From an uncultured Pelagibacteraceae bacterium (GTDB lineage: Bacteria > Pseudomonadota > Alphaproteobacteria > Pelagibacterales > AG-422-B15): a DNA stretch of 64,000 nucleotides. This document shows, in pieces, positions 8,708 to 20,618 of the stretch (positions are counted from its first letter, which is position 1; each line of letters begins with the position of its first letter). A model generated the notes under the pieces. The model was not told the origin of the DNA, ran no database searches, and saw only the letters and a list, made by a program, of their open reading frames with translations. The translations under genes and the position numbers were made by a program. The DNA lies in the NCBI GenBank assembly GCA_902610585.1, contig CACLWE010000005.1:42081-106080 (forward strand), given 5' to 3'.

Positions 8708-9976
8708 ATGCATGATATCAAGAAAATAAGAGAGAATCCCTCAGATTTAGATAAGTTATTAGCCAAAAGAAAGCATCCTCCAGTTTCAAGTCAGATAATT
8801 GAATTAGATGAAAAGAACAGAGAAATTATTGGCGAGCTTCAAGTTATTCAAGAAGAGAGAAATGCCAAATCTAAGCTCATAGGAGAATATGCAGCTAATG
8901 GAAAAAATGATGAAGCCTCCAAGTTAAAAGCGGAAGTTACAAGTTTAAAAGATAAAATGCAGGAATTAGAGAATAGTCAAAGAGAAAAACAAGAAGAACT
9001 TAATACTTTTTTATCGTCTTTACCAAATAATCCAGCAGATGATGTACCAGTTGGTGATGAAAGTTTAAATAAAGAAATTAAGTTGGAAGGTAATAAAAAA
9101 GAATTTTCTTTTAACCCAAAAGAACACGACGAATTAGGCGATAATCTCAATATGATGAGTTTTGAACAAGCTGCAAAAATCTCTGGAGCAAGATTTGTTG
9201 TACAAAGTGGCTTGATTGCAAGAATGGAAAGAGCAATATCTAATTTTATGTTGGATCTTCATACAAATGAATTTGGATACACAGAGATGAATGTTCCTAT
9301 ACTTGTGAAAGACCAATCAGTTTATGGTGTGGGACAGCTTCCTAAGTTTAAAGATGATTTATTTAAAACAACCGATGATTATTGGCTTATACCAACTGCC
9401 GAGGTTCCTCTTAGTAATATGACTAGAGAGTCAATTATTGATATTTTAGATTTACCTAAACGATATGTGTCTCATACGCCATGTTTCAGATCCGAGGCTG
9501 GTGCAGCAGGAAAAGATACAAGAGGCATTATGAGACAACATCAATTTTATAAAGTTGAGCTTGTAAGTTTAACATCAGAAGATCAATCAAAAGATGAACA
9601 TGAAAGGATGTTAAGTTGTGCAGAGGAGGTCTTAAAAAGATTAAATCTTCATTATAGAGTCGTAATATTATCCTCTGAAGATATGGGTTTTGCCGCTCAA
9701 AAAACATATGATATTGAAGTATGGTTGCCTGGTCAAAAAGCTTACAGAGAAATATCTAGTTGCTCTAATTGTGGAGATTTTCAAGCAAGAAGAATGAACT
9801 CTCGTTATAAAGAAGGTAAAGAAAGTAAATTTTTGCATACATTAAATGGATCTGGGCTGGCCGTAGGACGAACTTTAATATCAATTTTAGAGAACTATCA
9901 AAATGAAGATGGGACTATTCAGGTGCCAGATGCTCTTATTCCATACATGGGTGGAATAAATCAAATTTCAAATTAA
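8708..9976 (+). CDS. serS: seryl-tRNA synthetase
   Basis: MHDIKKIRENP; FRSEAGAAGKDTRGIMRQHQFYKVEL; NGSGLAVGRTLISILENYQ. Confidence 0.97.
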   Translation: MHDIKKIRENPSDLDKLLAKRKHPPVSSQIIELDEKNREIIGELQVIQEERNAKSKLIGEYAANGKNDEASKLKAEVTSLKDKMQELENSQREKQEELNTFLSSLPNNPADDVPVGDESLNKEIKLEGNKKEFSFNPKEHDELGDNLNMMSFEQAAKISGARFVVQSGLIARMERAISNFMLDLHTNEFGYTEMNVPILVKDQSVYGVGQLPKFKDDLFKTTDDYWLIPTAEVPLSNMTRESIIDILDLPKRYVSHTPCFRSEAGAAGKDTRGIMRQHQFYKVELVSLTSEDQSKDEHERMLSCAEEVLKRLNLHYRVVILSSEDMGFAAQKTYDIEVWLPGQKAYREISSCSNCGDFQARRMNSRYKEGKESKFLHTLNGSGLAVGRTLISILENYQNEDGTIQVPDALIPYMGGINQISN

Positions 9977-9985
9977 TTCATCTAT

Positions 9986-10810
9986 ATGTCATTTATTAAT
10001 CTTAATGAAGCGAGAATATTAATTACAAATGATGATGGAATATCTGCAGAGGGTATTAAAATACTAACATCTATTGCCAATGAATTTTCAGACGATGTCT
10101 GGGTCGTTGCGCCTGAATTTGAAAAAAGTGGCGCATCACATGCTTTGTCTTTTCAAAGTGAATTAATACTTAAAAAGTATGAAGAGAAGACATTTTCAGT
10201 TAATGGCACTCCTAGCGACTGTGTTGCAATTGGTATTAGCAGTGTTTTAAAAGATAAAAGGCCAGATTTAATTTTGTCGGGCATCAATAGTGGCTGCAAT
10301 GTTGGAGAGGATGTTACATATTCAGGTACAATTGCTGCAGCAATGGAAGGCTTAATTAGACGAATTCCATCAATTGCAATCAGTCAAAATTATGAAGCTG
10401 GTAAAAAAAATCAAATATCTTGGGATTCTTCAAAAACTTATTTGAGAGATTTACTTGTTGATTTAACAAAAAATGGATGGGGCAAGAATGTTTTTATGAA
10501 TATAAATTTCCCCTATTGTTCAGCAGATCTGGTAAAAAGCATTCAAATCACGACACAAGGCAACAGAGAATCGGATGATTTGATTATTAGAGAGGTTGAA
10601 AAGTCAAAGTTTAGGTTTGGCTTAAGAAGGAGGCTTGAAGACAATGCAAAACTTACTATTGCTCCACTAAATGAAGTTATCGAAGGATACATGAGTGATG
10701 TTGAGGCAATAGCCAATAAACACATTTCAGTCACACCCCTTCATCTTGATTTAACCCACCACAAGAGCCTTGAAGTCTTAAAAAAAGGTTTAAAATTAAA
10801 CGTAAACTAA
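9986..10810 (+). CDS. surE: 5'/3'-nucleotidase SurE
   Basis: ARILITNDDGISAEGIKIL; VNGTPSDCVAIG; LSGINSGCNVGEDVTYSGTI. Confidence 0.96.
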   Translation: MSFINLNEARILITNDDGISAEGIKILTSIANEFSDDVWVVAPEFEKSGASHALSFQSELILKKYEEKTFSVNGTPSDCVAIGISSVLKDKRPDLILSGINSGCNVGEDVTYSGTIAAAMEGLIRRIPSIAISQNYEAGKKNQISWDSSKTYLRDLLVDLTKNGWGKNVFMNINFPYCSADLVKSIQITTQGNRESDDLIIREVEKSKFRFGLRRRLEDNAKLTIAPLNEVIEGYMSDVEAIANKHISVTPLHLDLTHHKSLEVLKKGLKLNVN

Positions 10811-10875
10811 TTATTTAGTTCAAAATCATTGGCTAAGTATGTATATTGCCGTTGAAATTTAAAAAGGAGCGAACC

Positions 10876-11151
10876 ATGGAACAAATGCTGATACAATTAA
10901 TGCCTTTATTTTTAATTTTTGCGATCTTCTATTTTTTGCTAATAAGACCTCAGCAAAGAAGAGCAAAGGAGCATAAAGAAATGGTTGCAGCTGTTCAGCG
11001 CGGAGATAAAATTGTCACTTCTGGTGGTATCCGCGGAAAAATAAATAAAGTCATTGGCGATACTGATGTAGAGGTAGAAATATCCTCCGGAGTAAATGTT
11101 GTTATAATTAAATCAACTATTGCTGAAGTAGAGAAAGTTAGTAATTCATAG
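10876..11151 (+). CDS. yajC: preprotein translocase subunit YajC
   Basis: FYFLLIRPQQRRAKEHKEMVAAVQRGDKIVTSGGIRGKI; start set at 10876 (GGAG upstream) rather than 10846. Confidence 0.93.
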   Translation: MEQMLIQLMPLFLIFAIFYFLLIRPQQRRAKEHKEMVAAVQRGDKIVTSGGIRGKINKVIGDTDVEVEISSGVNVVIIKSTIAEVEKVSNS

Positions 11152-11162
11152 TAACATAACTA

Positions 11163-12773
11163 ATGCTCTATTTCTCAAATCTCAAAACTTTTTCTGTTCT
11201 TTCTGTAATTATAATTACGCTATTTTTTGCTGTACCAAATTTTTTCTCTAAAGATCAAATAAATAGCTTTCCAAATTTTATCCCAAAGCAACAAGTTAAT
11301 CTTGGTTTGGATCTTCAAGGAGGTTCACATTTATTATTAGAGGTTGATACCGAAGAAATTATAAAAGAGAGAGTAGAAAACCTTAATGCAGACGTTCGAA
11401 GAATCTTAAAGAAAAACAATCTTAATTATAGTAATTTCAAGGTTTCAAATGAATCCCTAAAATTTGTTGTGGAAGGTTTTAATAGCGAAATTCAAAAAGA
11501 GATTTCTGAGCTATCCATGAGTAACTCTCAAAATATTCTTGCAATGGGAGATCAAACTAATTTAATTATTACTCAAGAAGAAAATACAATTCAGATTAAT
11601 TTTACTGAAGAATTTATAAAACAATCTGTTTCGAATGCGGTCGCCCAATCGTTAGAAATTGTTCGAAGAAGAATAGATGAACTGGGCACAAGAGAACCAT
11701 CAATACAAAGACAAGGTTCATCCAGGATAATAATTCAATTACCAGGTATTGATGACCCAGATCGTATAAAGTCCTTGCTGGGTCAAACAGCCAAACTTAC
11801 TTTTCAATTAGTCGATACCTCAGTGAATTTTGACCCATTTAATCCCTCAAAAGCACCAATTGGTTCAGAAATTTTGGCATCTGATGCAGATGAAGAGTTT
11901 AAATATATTGTAAAGAAGCGAATTATGGTTGGAGGAGAAAATCTTGTTGATGCGCAACCTGGTTTTGATCCTCAAACAAATGAACCTATAGTATCTTTTA
12001 GATTTGATCGTATAGGTGCAACAAAGTTTGGAAGGGTTACACAGCAAAATGTAGGCAAACCTTTTGCGATTGTGCTTGATAATAAAGTAATTAGTGCGCC
12101 AGTAATAAGAGAAGCTATTTTGGGAGGTTCTGGTCAGATTTCTGGCGGTTTTGACTCAGAAGAAGCAAATGATCTTGCTATTCTTTTGAGAGCTGGCGCT
12201 TTACCGGCTCCACTTATTATTTTAGAAGAAAGGTCGGTTGGACCTGATCTTGGTGCTGACTCAATTGAAGCGGGTCAATTTGCAGCAATAATTGGTTTTA
12301 TTGCTGTGATTATTTTTATGATATTTGTCTATAGATATTTTGGCCTGCTTGCAGATATAGCATTAATTATAAATTTATTTATGGTCCTTGGTGTTTTGTC
12401 TTTGTTTCAAGCAACTCTAACACTACCCGGTATCGCTGGAATAATATTAACAATTGGAATGGCCGTAGATGCAAATGTTCTGATTTTTGAGAGAGTTAGA
12501 GAAGAAATTAGAAATGGATCAAATATGATGAACGCTGTTGAAAACGGTTATAAAAGAGCTTTATCAACTATATTAGATGCAAATATCACAACATTGATTG
12601 CTGCAATAATATTATTTTTTATGGCTTCAGGTCCAGTGAGAGGATTTTCTATTACGTTAGCCATTGGAATTTTTACATCAGTTTTCACTGCATTTACTTT
12701 CACAAGGTTACTAATTTCATTAAACGTGAAAAGATTAAAGCCAAATTTTGTAGGTCTAAGTAAAAATGCTTAA
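11163..12773 (+). CDS. secD: protein translocase subunit SecD
   Basis: VNLGLDLQGGSHLLLEVD; GMAVDANVLIFERVREE. Confidence 0.96.
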   Translation: MLYFSNLKTFSVLSVIIITLFFAVPNFFSKDQINSFPNFIPKQQVNLGLDLQGGSHLLLEVDTEEIIKERVENLNADVRRILKKNNLNYSNFKVSNESLKFVVEGFNSEIQKEISELSMSNSQNILAMGDQTNLIITQEENTIQINFTEEFIKQSVSNAVAQSLEIVRRRIDELGTREPSIQRQGSSRIIIQLPGIDDPDRIKSLLGQTAKLTFQLVDTSVNFDPFNPSKAPIGSEILASDADEEFKYIVKKRIMVGGENLVDAQPGFDPQTNEPIVSFRFDRIGATKFGRVTQQNVGKPFAIVLDNKVISAPVIREAILGGSGQISGGFDSEEANDLAILLRAGALPAPLIILEERSVGPDLGADSIEAGQFAAIIGFIAVIIFMIFVYRYFGLLADIALIINLFMVLGVLSLFQATLTLPGIAGIILTIGMAVDANVLIFERVREEIRNGSNMMNAVENGYKRALSTILDANITTLIAAIILFFMASGPVRGFSITLAIGIFTSVFTAFTFTRLLISLNVKRLKPNFVGLSKNA

Positions 12774-13692
12774 TATTTCTGGAACACAAATTAATTTTTT
12801 AAAAGTAAGGGTAATTACCTTTATTCTTTCTGCAATATTGATATGTCTTTCAATAGGTGCTTTTTTTGTAAATGGATTAAATTTTGGAATTGATTTTAAG
12901 GGCGGCACACTTATTGAAATCGAAACATCTCAAGAAATAGAAATTTCTGGCTTGAGGGATAACTTAAATACTCTTGAACTAGGGGATGTCCAAGTTCAAG
13001 AATTTGGATCTAGTAAAAATTTACTAATAAGAGTGGAGCAACAATTAGGTGGAGATCAAGTTCAACAAGATGTTGTTCAAATTGTAAAAGAAAGCTTAGG
13101 ATCTTATCTTTCAACAGATATTAATTTTAGAAGAACTGAGGTTGTAGGACCTAAAGTTAGTGGAGAATTAATACAATCTGGTGCCATAGCAATTTTTGTC
13201 GCAGTATTTGCAATGCTTGTTTACATATGGTTTAGGTTTGAATGGCAATTTTCGCTTGGTGCAGTTCTAGCGCTTGTTCATGACGTCATATTAACGATTG
13301 GAGTTTTTTGTATTACTCAACTAGAGTTCAATCTACCTATCATTGCTGCAATACTTACTATTGTTGGATACTCTATGAATGATACAGTAGTTGTGTACGA
13401 TAGGGTCAGAGAAAACTTACGCAAGTACCGTTCAAAGGAAATTACAGATTTGTTAAATTTGTCGATCAACGATACTTTATCAAGAACAATCGTAACATCC
13501 GTTACCACGCTTTTAGCTTTATTATCATTATTTATTTTTGGAGGTGAAGTGATTAAAGGGTTTACGTTCGCAATGATTTGGGGGGTAGTAGTCGGAACAT
13601 ATTCATCTATCTTTGTAGCAGCACCATTACTTAGATACCTTGATGTTAAACGTGAGTGGAATACAACTTCAGCAGTAGACTCTACGAGATAA
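12766..13692 (+). CDS. secF: protein translocase subunit SecF
   Basis: LNFGIDFKGGTLIEI; YSMNDTVVVYDRVREN. Confidence 0.96.
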   Translation: MLNISGTQINFLKVRVITFILSAILICLSIGAFFVNGLNFGIDFKGGTLIEIETSQEIEISGLRDNLNTLELGDVQVQEFGSSKNLLIRVEQQLGGDQVQQDVVQIVKESLGSYLSTDINFRRTEVVGPKVSGELIQSGAIAIFVAVFAMLVYIWFRFEWQFSLGAVLALVHDVILTIGVFCITQLEFNLPIIAAILTIVGYSMNDTVVVYDRVRENLRKYRSKEITDLLNLSINDTLSRTIVTSVTTLLALLSLFIFGGEVIKGFTFAMIWGVVVGTYSSIFVAAPLLRYLDVKREWNTTSAVDSTR

Positions 13693-13693
13693 A

Positions 13694-14302
13694 CTAGTAG
13701 AGATTTTGTGCAACTACCATTGATAGCAACATAGGAATGGAAAGTAATGTGTTCGTTCTTGAGAACAGCATAGCTGTTCTAGCTGATTTTGCTTTTGTAT
13801 CTGCATCAACTTCAACAATTCCTAATGCTTTCTTTTGATTTGGCCAAATAACCATCCATACATTATAAGCCATTATAATAGCAAGCCACATACCAATACC
13901 TATTGTAAGTTCTTTACCATTAAATCCATAAGCCAATGTAAATGTAAGAGCGTTGACTGATCCTTCATGTCCATAGTAAAGAGCAAGAGTTGTAAGTCCT
14001 GTGATTAATGTTGCTAAAGCAGCCCATCTGAACCAGAAAAGTGCCGCAGGGGCAATAACTTTTCCTATTGCTGGTTTTTGCTCATCAGGAATATTTGGCA
14101 TATTAGGAATCTGCACAAAGTTAAAGTAATAGAGAAGCCCAATCCACATCACTCCAGATATGACGTGAAGAAATCTCGAGAGTGAGGCCCAATATAGTTG
14201 GTCAAAACCGCCATAGTGGCCTGTAACCATAATCAGCAATAGAATTGCCAACAGAGTTCCAAGAATAACTGTTCTCTGTAATGATTGTAAAATTGATGCC
14301 AT
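13694..14302 (-). CDS. PuuD/urate-hydroxylase-like integral membrane protein
   Basis: RFLHVISGVMWIGLLYYFNFVQIPNMPNIPDEQKPAIGKVIAPAALFWFRWAALATLITG; several TM helices; no CxxCH motif. Confidence 0.6.
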   Translation of the reverse strand: MASILQSLQRTVILGTLLAILLLIMVTGHYGGFDQLYWASLSRFLHVISGVMWIGLLYYFNFVQIPNMPNIPDEQKPAIGKVIAPAALFWFRWAALATLITGLTTLALYYGHEGSVNALTFTLAYGFNGKELTIGIGMWLAIIMAYNVWMVIWPNQKKALGIVEVDADTKAKSARTAMLFSRTNTLLSIPMLLSMVVAQNLY

Positions 14303-14350
14303 TAACTATTCATAGCATGTTTTATGCGTGTATGTAAAATATTTATGTAA

Positions 14351-17179
14351 CTATTTTAGGATTTTATTTAAATATTGTCCTGTATAACTTTTTTTGACTT
14401 TTGCAATTTCTTCTGGTGAACCGCTTCCTATTATTTCACCGCCACCGTCACCCCCTTCCGGACCCAAGTCAATGATCCAATCAGCTGTTTTTATTACATC
14501 TAAATTATGCTCTATCACAACAACAGTGTTGCCCTGATCAACTAAAATTTGAAGTACCTCGAGAAGTTTCTTAATGTCATGCACATGAAGTCCCGTAGTT
14601 GGCTCATCAAGTATATACAAGGTTTTACCTGTGGCTCTTTTTGAAAGTTCTTTTGAAAGTTTAATTCGTTGCGCTTCACCACCCGATAAAGTAGTAGCTT
14701 GCTGACCAATTTTTATATAACCAAGTCCTACATTTTGAAGTGTGTCGAGTTTCTTTTTAATCATTGGAATTGCTTCAAAAAAAGAACATCCTTCTTCAAC
14801 TGTCATATCTAAAATATCTGCAATACTTTTATCTTTGTACTTAATTTCAAGCGTTTCTCTATTGTATCTTTTGCCCTCACATTCATCACAGGTGACATAT
14901 ACATCAGGAAGAAAGTGCATCTCTATCTTAATTACACCATCACCTTCACAAGCTTCACATCTACCACCCTTAACATTAAATGAAAATCTTCCAGCTTTAT
15001 AACCCCTGGCTTTTGACTCCGGCAAACCAGTAAACCAATCCCTTATAAAAGTGAAGGCTCCGGTATACGTTGCAGGATTTGATCTTGGGGTTCTTCCAAT
15101 TGGAGATTGGTCAATATCTATGACTTTATCAAGCTCTTGAAGCCCCTTTATTTCCTTATGTTTTGCAGGTGTATACCTTGACCCGTTCAATGTTTGGGCG
15201 ACTGACTTAAAAAGCGTATTAATTGTTAAAGTTGATTTACCACTACCAGAAACTCCGGTAATACAAGTAAGTGTTCCTAGAGGAATTTCGCAATTGACAT
15301 TTTTAAGATTATTACCCTCAGCTTTTATAATTTCGATATATTTATTATTTAGTGCTTTTCTTCTATTACTAGGTATTTCAATTTTTAGTTTACCAGATAA
15401 GTATTGACCAGTAATGCTATTTTGATTTTTTTTAATTTTAGCAACATTACCTTCAGCAACTACTCTTCCACCATTGACGCCAGCAGCTGGTCCCAAGTCA
15501 ACTACATGATCAGCAGTTGTGATTGCCTCTTCATCATGCTCAACGACAATAACTGTATTTCCAAGATCTCTTAATCTTTTAAGTGTTTTTAACAATCTTT
15601 CATTATCACGCTGATGCAAGCCAATCGAAGGTTCGTCAAGCACATAGAGAACTCCTGTTAAACCTGATCCAATTTGTGATGCCAGACGAATACGTTGTGA
15701 TTCACCGCCTGATAAACTACCCGAACCTCTTGAAAGAGTTAGATATTCAAGCCCTACATTATTTAAAAAAAGTATTCTTTCATTGAGTTCTTTAAGAATT
15801 CTAAATGCAATTTCTTTTTCTTTTTTAGTTAATTTTTTTTCAAGTTTCTGAAACCAGATAACAAGTTCTTTAATAGATTTGTCGCATACTTCACCTATGT
15901 GCAGTTTGTCTATCTTTACAGCCAATGCAGTCTCTTTAAGCCTAAAACCATTGCATGCATGACATCTTACTTCACTTTGATATCTCTCAATTCTTCCACG
16001 CATCCAATCACTTTCTGTCTCTAGATATCTGCGCTCAAGATTATTAATTACTCCTTCGAAAGGCCTTTCATATTCATAACCGTCATCATAAGTAAACTTT
16101 AATTCTGTTTCGCCAGAGCCATAAAGAACTATGTTTTGAATTTTTTTTCCTAGTGATTTCCAGGGTGTATCAAGTGAAAATTTATATTTTCTAGCTACAA
16201 CCTTTAAAATATTTCTAAAATACCCGTATCTCGAGACTGGCCAAGGAGCAAGTGCATCCTCATTTATTGACAGATTTTTATTTGGAACAACTAGATTAGG
16301 ATCAATTGATAAATCGGTTCCAATTCCATCACACTCCTCACATGCTCCATAAGGATTATTAAAAGAAAATAACCTGGGTTCAATTTCGTCAATTGTGAAA
16401 CCGGATACTGGACAAGCAAATTTTGATGAAAATAGTTCATTATCTACTTTACCATTTTTGTTTTCGAAGTTTTCAACGATCACCAATCCATCACTTAAAT
16501 TGAGAGCAGTTTCGACACTATCCGCCAACCTGTTGCCTATCTCATCATTTAGTAGGATACGGTCTACTACAACCTCGATATCATGTTTCTTCTTTTTATC
16601 AATTTCAGGTAAGGAATCGAATTCGTATAATTCTCCATCAATCTTCACTCTTTGAAAACCTTTTTTGTGCAATTCTTGTAATTCTTTTTTATACTCACCT
16701 TTTCTTCCTCTGATAATTGGAGACAATATTAGAAACTTTGAACCAATTTCTCTTTCTTTTATTCGATCAACTATTTGAGTCACTGTCTGACTTTTAATGG
16801 GTAATCCGGTTGCAGGAGAATAGGGTATTCCAATCCTCGCAAAAAGAAGACGAAGATAATCATAAACCTCAGTAACAGTTCCAACTGTTGACCTAGGATT
16901 TTTTGATGTTGTTTTCTGTTCGATGGAAATTGCGGGACTTAATCCTTCTATTAAATCAACATTTGGTTTTTGCATCATTTGCAAAAACTGTCTTGCATAA
17001 GCCGATAAGCTCTCAACGTATCTTCTTTGACCTTCAGCATAAATAGTATCAAATGCAAGAGAAGATTTTCCTGACCCAGACAAACCAGTTATTATTGTCA
17101 GCTTCTCACGGGGTATTTTGACGTTAACATTTTTTAGATTATGTTCACGAGCTCCTTGTACGGAAATTGTCTTACTCAT
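14351..17179 (-). CDS. uvrA: excinuclease ABC subunit UvrA
   Basis: [96 protein letters not shown]. Confidence 0.98.
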   Translation of the reverse strand: MSKTISVQGAREHNLKNVNVKIPREKLTIITGLSGSGKSSLAFDTIYAEGQRRYVESLSAYARQFLQMMQKPNVDLIEGLSPAISIEQKTTSKNPRSTVGTVTEVYDYLRLLFARIGIPYSPATGLPIKSQTVTQIVDRIKEREIGSKFLILSPIIRGRKGEYKKELQELHKKGFQRVKIDGELYEFDSLPEIDKKKKHDIEVVVDRILLNDEIGNRLADSVETALNLSDGLVIVENFENKNGKVDNELFSSKFACPVSGFTIDEIEPRLFSFNNPYGACEECDGIGTDLSIDPNLVVPNKNLSINEDALAPWPVSRYGYFRNILKVVARKYKFSLDTPWKSLGKKIQNIVLYGSGETELKFTYDDGYEYERPFEGVINNLERRYLETESDWMRGRIERYQSEVRCHACNGFRLKETALAVKIDKLHIGEVCDKSIKELVIWFQKLEKKLTKKEKEIAFRILKELNERILFLNNVGLEYLTLSRGSGSLSGGESQRIRLASQIGSGLTGVLYVLDEPSIGLHQRDNERLLKTLKRLRDLGNTVIVVEHDEEAITTADHVVDLGPAAGVNGGRVVAEGNVAKIKKNQNSITGQYLSGKLKIEIPSNRRKALNNKYIEIIKAEGNNLKNVNCEIPLGTLTCITGVSGSGKSTLTINTLFKSVAQTLNGSRYTPAKHKEIKGLQELDKVIDIDQSPIGRTPRSNPATYTGAFTFIRDWFTGLPESKARGYKAGRFSFNVKGGRCEACEGDGVIKIEMHFLPDVYVTCDECEGKRYNRETLEIKYKDKSIADILDMTVEEGCSFFEAIPMIKKKLDTLQNVGLGYIKIGQQATTLSGGEAQRIKLSKELSKRATGKTLYILDEPTTGLHVHDIKKLLEVLQILVDQGNTVVVIEHNLDVIKTADWIIDLGPEGGDGGGEIIGSGSPEEIAKVKKSYTGQYLNKILK

Positions 17180-17288
17180 AAGAATTAATTAATCTTAACA
17201 CTCCTGATTTAAAGATAACCTGTGCATAAACAGTAAAATAGGGATTTTTGTATGTACAGTGCATCAATATCTAGATAAATTACAGTAT

Positions 17289-17747
17289 ATGGCTGCTAGT
17301 TTAAATAAAGTAATGCTAATAGGTAATCTTGGAGCAGACCCCGTAATGCGTCAGACTCAAGATGGAAAAAAGCTTGCCCAGCTTAGCTTAGCCACATCCG
17401 AGTCATGGAAAGACAAGGTTACAGGAGAAAAAAAAGAAAAAACCAGTTGGCATAGAATAGTCATATTTAACGATGGTTTAGCAGGTGTTGTTGAGAGTTA
17501 CCTTAAAAAAGGTTCAAAAATTTACATTGAAGGCCAATTACAAACTAGGAAATTTACAGACCAGAGTGGAGTTGAAAAATATACTACGGAAATAGTTCTT
17601 GGAAACTACAATGGCACACTTACCATGCTTGACTCAAGGAACTCAGGAGGCGGCGATTCAATTCCAGATATGGGTTCAGATATAAATCAAGACATGGGAG
17701 ACAGTGCTCCGCCTGACCTTGATATAGACGACGAAATACCTTTTTAA
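17289..17747 (+). CDS. ssb: single-stranded DNA-binding protein
   Basis: [38 protein letters not shown]-terminal DDEIPF tip. ORF track start is 17259; 17289 fits the homologous N-terminus better. Confidence 0.95.
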   Translation: MAASLNKVMLIGNLGADPVMRQTQDGKKLAQLSLATSESWKDKVTGEKKEKTSWHRIVIFNDGLAGVVESYLKKGSKIYIEGQLQTRKFTDQSGVEKYTTEIVLGNYNGTLTMLDSRNSGGGDSIPDMGSDINQDMGDSAPPDLDIDDEIPF

Positions 17748-17869
17748 GTCTATTTTTTTCAATCGAAAACTGGGCAATTTTCTGATATAATAAACTTAAT
17801 TTTTATAACAAAATCGTGCTTATTTTTCCTATTTTTTAGGGATTTTTAGCGCTTCAATAGGTAATAGAA

Positions 17870-20575
17870 TTGACTGATTCCAAGGATCAAAATGAAGATC
17901 TTAAAACAGGTAAAGAGCAATCTGTAATCCCCATATTAATCGATACAGAAATGCAAAATTCCTACCTCGATTACGCTATGAGCGTAATCGTTAGCAGGGC
18001 ATTACCCGATGTTAGAGACGGACTAAAACCAGTTCATAGACGTATTTTATATGCAATGCATGAGTCAGGTTATGAGTGGAATAAGCAACACAGAAAGAGT
18101 GCTCGAGTTGTCGGTGATGTTATTGGTAAATACCATCCGCATGGAGATCAAGCTGTTTATGATGCGTTGGTCAGACTTGCTCAAGACTTCTCAATGAGCG
18201 TGCCACTGTTAGATGGTCAAGGTAATTTTGGATCAATGGACGGTGATAGGGCCGCTGCAATGAGATATACGGAAGTTAGAATGGCAAAAATTTCTAGTTT
18301 CCTTCTTGAAGATATAGAAAAAGAAACGGTCGACTTTAGACCTAATTATGATGAAACTGAAAGTGAGCCATCTGTTCTTCCTGCAAAATATCCAAACCTA
18401 CTTGTCAACGGTGCAGGTGGTATAGCCGTTGGTATGGCGACTAATATTTTACCTCATAATTTAGGAGAGGTCATTGATGCTAGTATTGCTTACCTTAAAA
18501 ATACCGATGTAACTTTTGAGGAAATAAATCAAATTATAAAAGGTCCAGACTTTCCTACGGGTGGAACAATTATTGGCATAAAAGGCATAAAAGATTCTCA
18601 GTCATCTGGAAGAGGCTCAATCATTGTTCAGGCAAAATCAAACATTGAGGAATTTAAAACAGATCGAGAGGCAATCGTATTTACCGAAGTACCTTACCAA
18701 GTTAACAAATCATCTTTGCTTGAGAAAATAGCTGAACTTGTCAGAGATAAAAAAATTGATGGTATCAGTGATTTAAGAGATGAGTCTGACCGCCAAGGAG
18801 TGAGGGTTGTTGTTGAATTAAAAAAAGGGGTGATATCACAAGTTGTATTAAATAAATTATATAAATTTACTGCACTACAAAGTTCTTACGGGGTTAATTC
18901 ATTGGCATTGGTAAACAGAAAACCAAAATTAATGAATATAAAAGAATTCATTCACCATTTTATAGAATTCAGAAAAGAAATTATCAGAAATAGGACTCGT
19001 TATGATCTCGGCAAAGCAAGAGATAGGGCCCATGTATTGATTGGCCTAGCAGTTGCTGTTGCTAATGTTGATCAAATAATAGAAATAATTAAAAGTTCCA
19101 AAGATCCTAATGAGGCAAGAACCTCGCTTCTTAAAACTAAGTGGCTAAGCAAGGATATTGATGATTTGTTAAAGTTAGTTGATGACCCAAGGCAAATTAA
19201 AAATGAAAAAGAAATTTATTTAACAGAGGAGCAGGCCAAAGCGATATTAGAGTTAAGATTGCAACGTTTGACTGCTCTAGGTAAAGATGAGATCAAGTCG
19301 GAATTATCAGATCTTTCCAATCAAATAAACAAATTCCTCTCAATATTAAGGGATACGGAGGTATTGAATGATGTAATAAATGTTGAGCTAAGTGAAATTA
19401 AAAAGCAATTTGCAATACCAAGAAGAACAGAAATTAATGAGGGCGAGGCTACAGATATTGATCAAGAAGACCTAGTTCAAAGAAGTGATATGGTCGTGAG
19501 TGTAACAAACTCAGGTTATATAAAAAGGGTTCCTTTAAATATGTACAGAGCACAGAAAAGAGGAGGCAAAGGAAGAGCGGGAATGAAAACAAATGAAGAA
19601 GATTTTGTAACTCAAGTTTTTACATCAAGTACTCATGACAATATGTTGTTTTTCTCATCAGGAGGAATTGCTTACAAACTAAAGACATGGAAGATTCCTG
19701 AGTCATCACCTCAGGCAAAGGGCAAAGCAATAATCAATCTCTTAAATCTTAAAGACACTGAAAGTCTATCAAGTATCCTTGTGTTGCCAGAAAATAAACA
19801 ATCAAATGGGAATGAGTATTTAATATTTGCTACATCAGACGGCAGCATCAGAAAAAATAGTTTAGAAGATTTCAAAAGGATTCAAGCAAATGGTAAAATT
19901 GCAATGAAATTAGATAATAATAATGCAATCGTTGGTGTAAAACTTTGTAGTGATGAAGACGATATTTTACTATCAACAAAACATGGAAAGTGTATTCGAA
20001 CTCCTGTTTCAAAATTGAGAACAACTAAAAGTAGAAGTTCAGTAGGTGTAAGGGGCATCAGGCTAACAAAAGATGATAAAATTATTTCAATTTCTGTCAT
20101 TTCTCATACTGATGTATCGTCAGCAGAAGCAAAAGCTTACTTAAAAATGATTTCAAAGGAAAAAGGAATTCAAGAAGAAACTGAGAGTGACGATAATGAC
20201 ACTGATAACTCTGTTTCTAACATTGAAATATCTAAGGATCGATATGATGAATTAAAAGCGAGAGAACAATTCATTTTAACCGTTACTGAAAATGGCTTTG
20301 GCAAAAGATCTTCTTCTTACCAGTTTAGAGTTTCCAATCGCGGAGGATCAGGCATTATGTGTATTGCGACATCAGATAGAAATGGTGATGTTCTGGCTTC
20401 TTTTCCAGTCAATAATGATGATGATATAATGCTGATAACTAAAACAGGTCAATTAATTCGCTGCCCAGTAAAGGATGTTCGCGTAGCTGGTAGAAATACG
20501 CAGGGAGTAAGTATATTTAAAACAACAAAAGAAGAAAAAGTTGTTTCTGCAAGTAGAGTTGAGCTAGATAGTTAA
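17870..20575 (+). CDS. gyrA: DNA gyrase subunit A (TTG start)
   Basis: [44 protein letters not shown]; GyrA box [10 protein letters not shown]. Confidence 0.96.
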   Translation: MTDSKDQNEDLKTGKEQSVIPILIDTEMQNSYLDYAMSVIVSRALPDVRDGLKPVHRRILYAMHESGYEWNKQHRKSARVVGDVIGKYHPHGDQAVYDALVRLAQDFSMSVPLLDGQGNFGSMDGDRAAAMRYTEVRMAKISSFLLEDIEKETVDFRPNYDETESEPSVLPAKYPNLLVNGAGGIAVGMATNILPHNLGEVIDASIAYLKNTDVTFEEINQIIKGPDFPTGGTIIGIKGIKDSQSSGRGSIIVQAKSNIEEFKTDREAIVFTEVPYQVNKSSLLEKIAELVRDKKIDGISDLRDESDRQGVRVVVELKKGVISQVVLNKLYKFTALQSSYGVNSLALVNRKPKLMNIKEFIHHFIEFRKEIIRNRTRYDLGKARDRAHVLIGLAVAVANVDQIIEIIKSSKDPNEARTSLLKTKWLSKDIDDLLKLVDDPRQIKNEKEIYLTEEQAKAILELRLQRLTALGKDEIKSELSDLSNQINKFLSILRDTEVLNDVINVELSEIKKQFAIPRRTEINEGEATDIDQEDLVQRSDMVVSVTNSGYIKRVPLNMYRAQKRGGKGRAGMKTNEEDFVTQVFTSSTHDNMLFFSSGGIAYKLKTWKIPESSPQAKGKAIINLLNLKDTESLSSILVLPENKQSNGNEYLIFATSDGSIRKNSLEDFKRIQANGKIAMKLDNNNAIVGVKLCSDEDDILLSTKHGKCIRTPVSKLRTTKSRSSVGVRGIRLTKDDKIISISVISHTDVSSAEAKAYLKMISKEKGIQEETESDDNDTDNSVSNIEISKDRYDELKAREQFILTVTENGFGKRSSSYQFRVSNRGGSGIMCIATSDRNGDVLASFPVNNDDDIMLITKTGQLIRCPVKDVRVAGRNTQGVSIFKTTKEEKVVSASRVELDS

Positions 20576-20618
20576 TAAATTACTAGAGGTCTTTAAATAA
20601 TCATTATATATTCCAAAC

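Noticed and set aside
18130-18170. GyrA Gln at the position equivalent to E. coli Ser83 ([10 protein letters not shown])
   Set aside because: Variation at this site is natural among lineages; resistance cannot be inferred from sequence alone.
19950-20360. Insertion in the GyrA C-terminal domain ([41 protein letters not shown])
   Set aside because: Alphaproteobacterial GyrA proteins commonly carry a comparable acidic insertion here, so it is not unusual.
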